Program-made: the position numbers and the translations under genes
Part shown: positions 63,168 to 64,000 of the stretch, in pieces
How positions within the stretch are numbered: position 1 is the first letter of the stretch
How the letters are laid out: each line of letters opens with the position of its first letter
The notes under the pieces: model-generated
Database searches by the model: none
The model's input: only the letters and a program-made list of their open reading frames with translations
Told to the model about the DNA's origin: nothing
DNA from: Pseudomonadales bacterium
GTDB taxonomy: Bacteria > Pseudomonadota > Gammaproteobacteria > Pseudomonadales > Pseudohongiellaceae
Direction: 5' to 3'
NCBI GenBank assembly: GCA_012103535.1
Contig: WLWQ01000001.1
Coordinates: forward strand, 1,054,001-1,118,000
DNA length: 64,000 nt

Positions 63168-64000
63168 TTAGTGAGCTGCGCTTGTTTCTTGTGCAGCCGG
63201 TAGTGCTAATGCAGTTAGCTTCGAAGAAGTCTGCAACATGATGTACTGATGACCATCATGAGTCCAAGAGCTCATACCATAGCTACTGCGAGCTGGTGCT
63301 TCAATTTCTCCAATGATCTCACCGCTGTCTTTGTCGATTGCCCAAAGCATCGGTGTACCGTCGGATGCCGTATCAGAATAAACCAGCATAGTTGGAGTGG
63401 CGACCATAGGTACTAGTGCACCTGTACCAGTGTTACCGTACTCACTTTCGGAAACTCCATAGCGTTCAAATACATCTTTGTAACGCTGCGGAGTTTCACC
63501 GGTAGGAATAGTGAATTTCTTCTCGCCGGTGTTCATGTCGTAAGCAACGATAGAGCTGTAAGGCGGCTTCCAGATTGGTAAACCTGAAGGATGACGTGGA
63601 GGTCGCGCCGTCGCGCCAGGTACGCCATTAGCATATTGCGCGGTAGTCGTACCGGTAGAGTTCGGGAACAACAAGTCCGCTTCTTCACCTGGAATCAAAC
63701 GTAGAGCAAAGCAGGCAGTGTGTTCATTCACATAGAGAGTGTTTGTATTGGGATCAGCGACTGGAGGGCTGGTGATATTCACACCCCCTGCACCACCGGG
63801 GCAGTTCATAGCTGCATATTTGCCTTCGGCATTGTCGGCATGGATTGGTGGATTAAACAAACCACCCATCACATAGTCTTCCATTGCCACCAGTGCTTCG
63901 GCTTTTAACTCCGGGGTGAAATCGATTAAATCGTCTTCGCCAATTCCCTGCATTGAATAGGGCTCAGGCCATGTCACATGTGGTTGAGTCGGTGACAAAA
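63168..64000 (-). CDS. PQQ-dependent dehydrogenase, C-terminal part (window edge)
   Basis: The frame runs from the right edge to its stop at 63168; at least 277 residues are in view and the start is outside. The visible part has EDDLIDFTPELKAEALVAMEDYVMGGLFNPP, also present in the lipoprotein quinoprotein at 47849, then CPGGAGGVNITSPPVADPNTNTLYVNE, KPPYSSIVAYDMNTGEKKFTIPTG, and IDKDSGEIIGEIEAPARSSYGMSSWTHDGHQYIMLQ. This fits the end of a glucose-type quinoprotein propeller. It lies convergent to the glycosyltransferase cluster, separated by a terminator. Confidence 0.88.
   Translation of the reverse strand, partial: LSPTQPHVTWPEPYSMQGIGEDDLIDFTPELKAEALVAMEDYVMGGLFNPPIHADNAEGKYAAMNCPGGAGGVNITSPPVADPNTNTLYVNEHTACFALRLIPGEEADLLFPNSTGTTTAQYANGVPGATARPPRHPSGLPIWKPPYSSIVAYDMNTGEKKFTIPTGETPQRYKDVFERYGVSESEYGNTGTGALVPMVATPTMLVYSDTASDGTPMLWAIDKDSGEIIGEIEAPARSSYGMSSWTHDGHQYIMLQTSSKLTALALPAAQETSAAH

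Noticed and set aside
1-64000. CRISPR arrays, tRNA, rRNA or phage modules
   Set aside because: No regularly spaced repeats, no tRNA-like or rRNA-like stretches, and no integrase, terminase or capsid-type genes were recognised.

Overview
The window looks like chromosome from a free-living, aerobic, heterotrophic gammaproteobacterium, probably marine. This is inference. It rests on RdgC (a beta/gamma-proteobacterial protein), Gram-negative signal and lipoprotein sequences, heptosyltransferase-like GT9 enzymes, many quinoproteins and c-type cytochromes, and many secreted hydrolases. Genes are tightly packed, and no rRNA, tRNA, CRISPR array or complete transposase was found.

Left end (1-5.3 kb): small same-strand genes, a gene truncated by the window edge, a cupin and a one-helix membrane protein. 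They are separated by sequences resembling integron attC sites, and two stop codons overlap the putative 5' attC arms. Next come an RsgA-type GTPase cut off by two adjacent in-frame stops, a MmcQ/YjbR protein, a small cytochrome c, a uridine-kinase-like P-loop protein and a 2TM protein.

5.3-13 kb: a TPR-like anchored protein, rdgC, a coupled membrane protein/XRE regulator pair, an exported protein behind two near-identical palindromes spaced 42 bp apart, an acyl-CoA carboxyltransferase, and a bactofilin-like membrane protein.

13-26 kb: degradative and exported enzymes: HDAC-family deacetylase, type B carboxylesterase, sorbosone-type dehydrogenase, DUF3500 protein, quinone oxidoreductase, PHB-depolymerase-like esterase, DUF1080 protein and a serine beta-lactamase-fold lipoprotein. 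A frameshifted lipoprotein, an ABC membrane domain without ATPase, and a D-amino-acid-oxidase-like flavoprotein with circularly permuted motif order follow. The next gene ends exactly where a 177-bp MITE-like element begins.

26-36 kb: peroxiredoxin, a cytochrome c/copper-monooxygenase-like fusion, a DUF899 protein, and a redox cluster of NosR-like membrane flavo-ferredoxin protein, PQQ dehydrogenase and cytochrome c. 36-51 kb: membrane proteins, amidohydrolase, P1 peptidase, a large di-heme-motif protein paired with a DUF1501 protein, an alpha/beta hydrolase, a membrane PAS protein, a PQQ lipoprotein, a cupin-like protein, and a DedA protein that seems to start at ATT.

51-64 kb: recQ, an orphan molybdopterin-binding subunit of the xanthine dehydrogenase family, a 109-bp palindromic element, and an operon of cytochrome c, Tat-exported thiamine-diphosphate enzyme and a small hypothetical protein. 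A B12-binding-type radical SAM protein precedes two GT9-like glycosyltransferases, and a partial PQQ dehydrogenase closes the window.

The unifying theme is periplasmic oxidation: four quinoproteins and several cytochromes that could feed electrons to the respiratory chain, alongside exported esterases, peptidases and glycan-active proteins. The most unusual items are the permuted D-amino-acid-oxidase-like protein, the Tat-exported ThDP enzyme with its cytochrome, the possible integron cassette remnant, and the two palindromic mobile-type elements.
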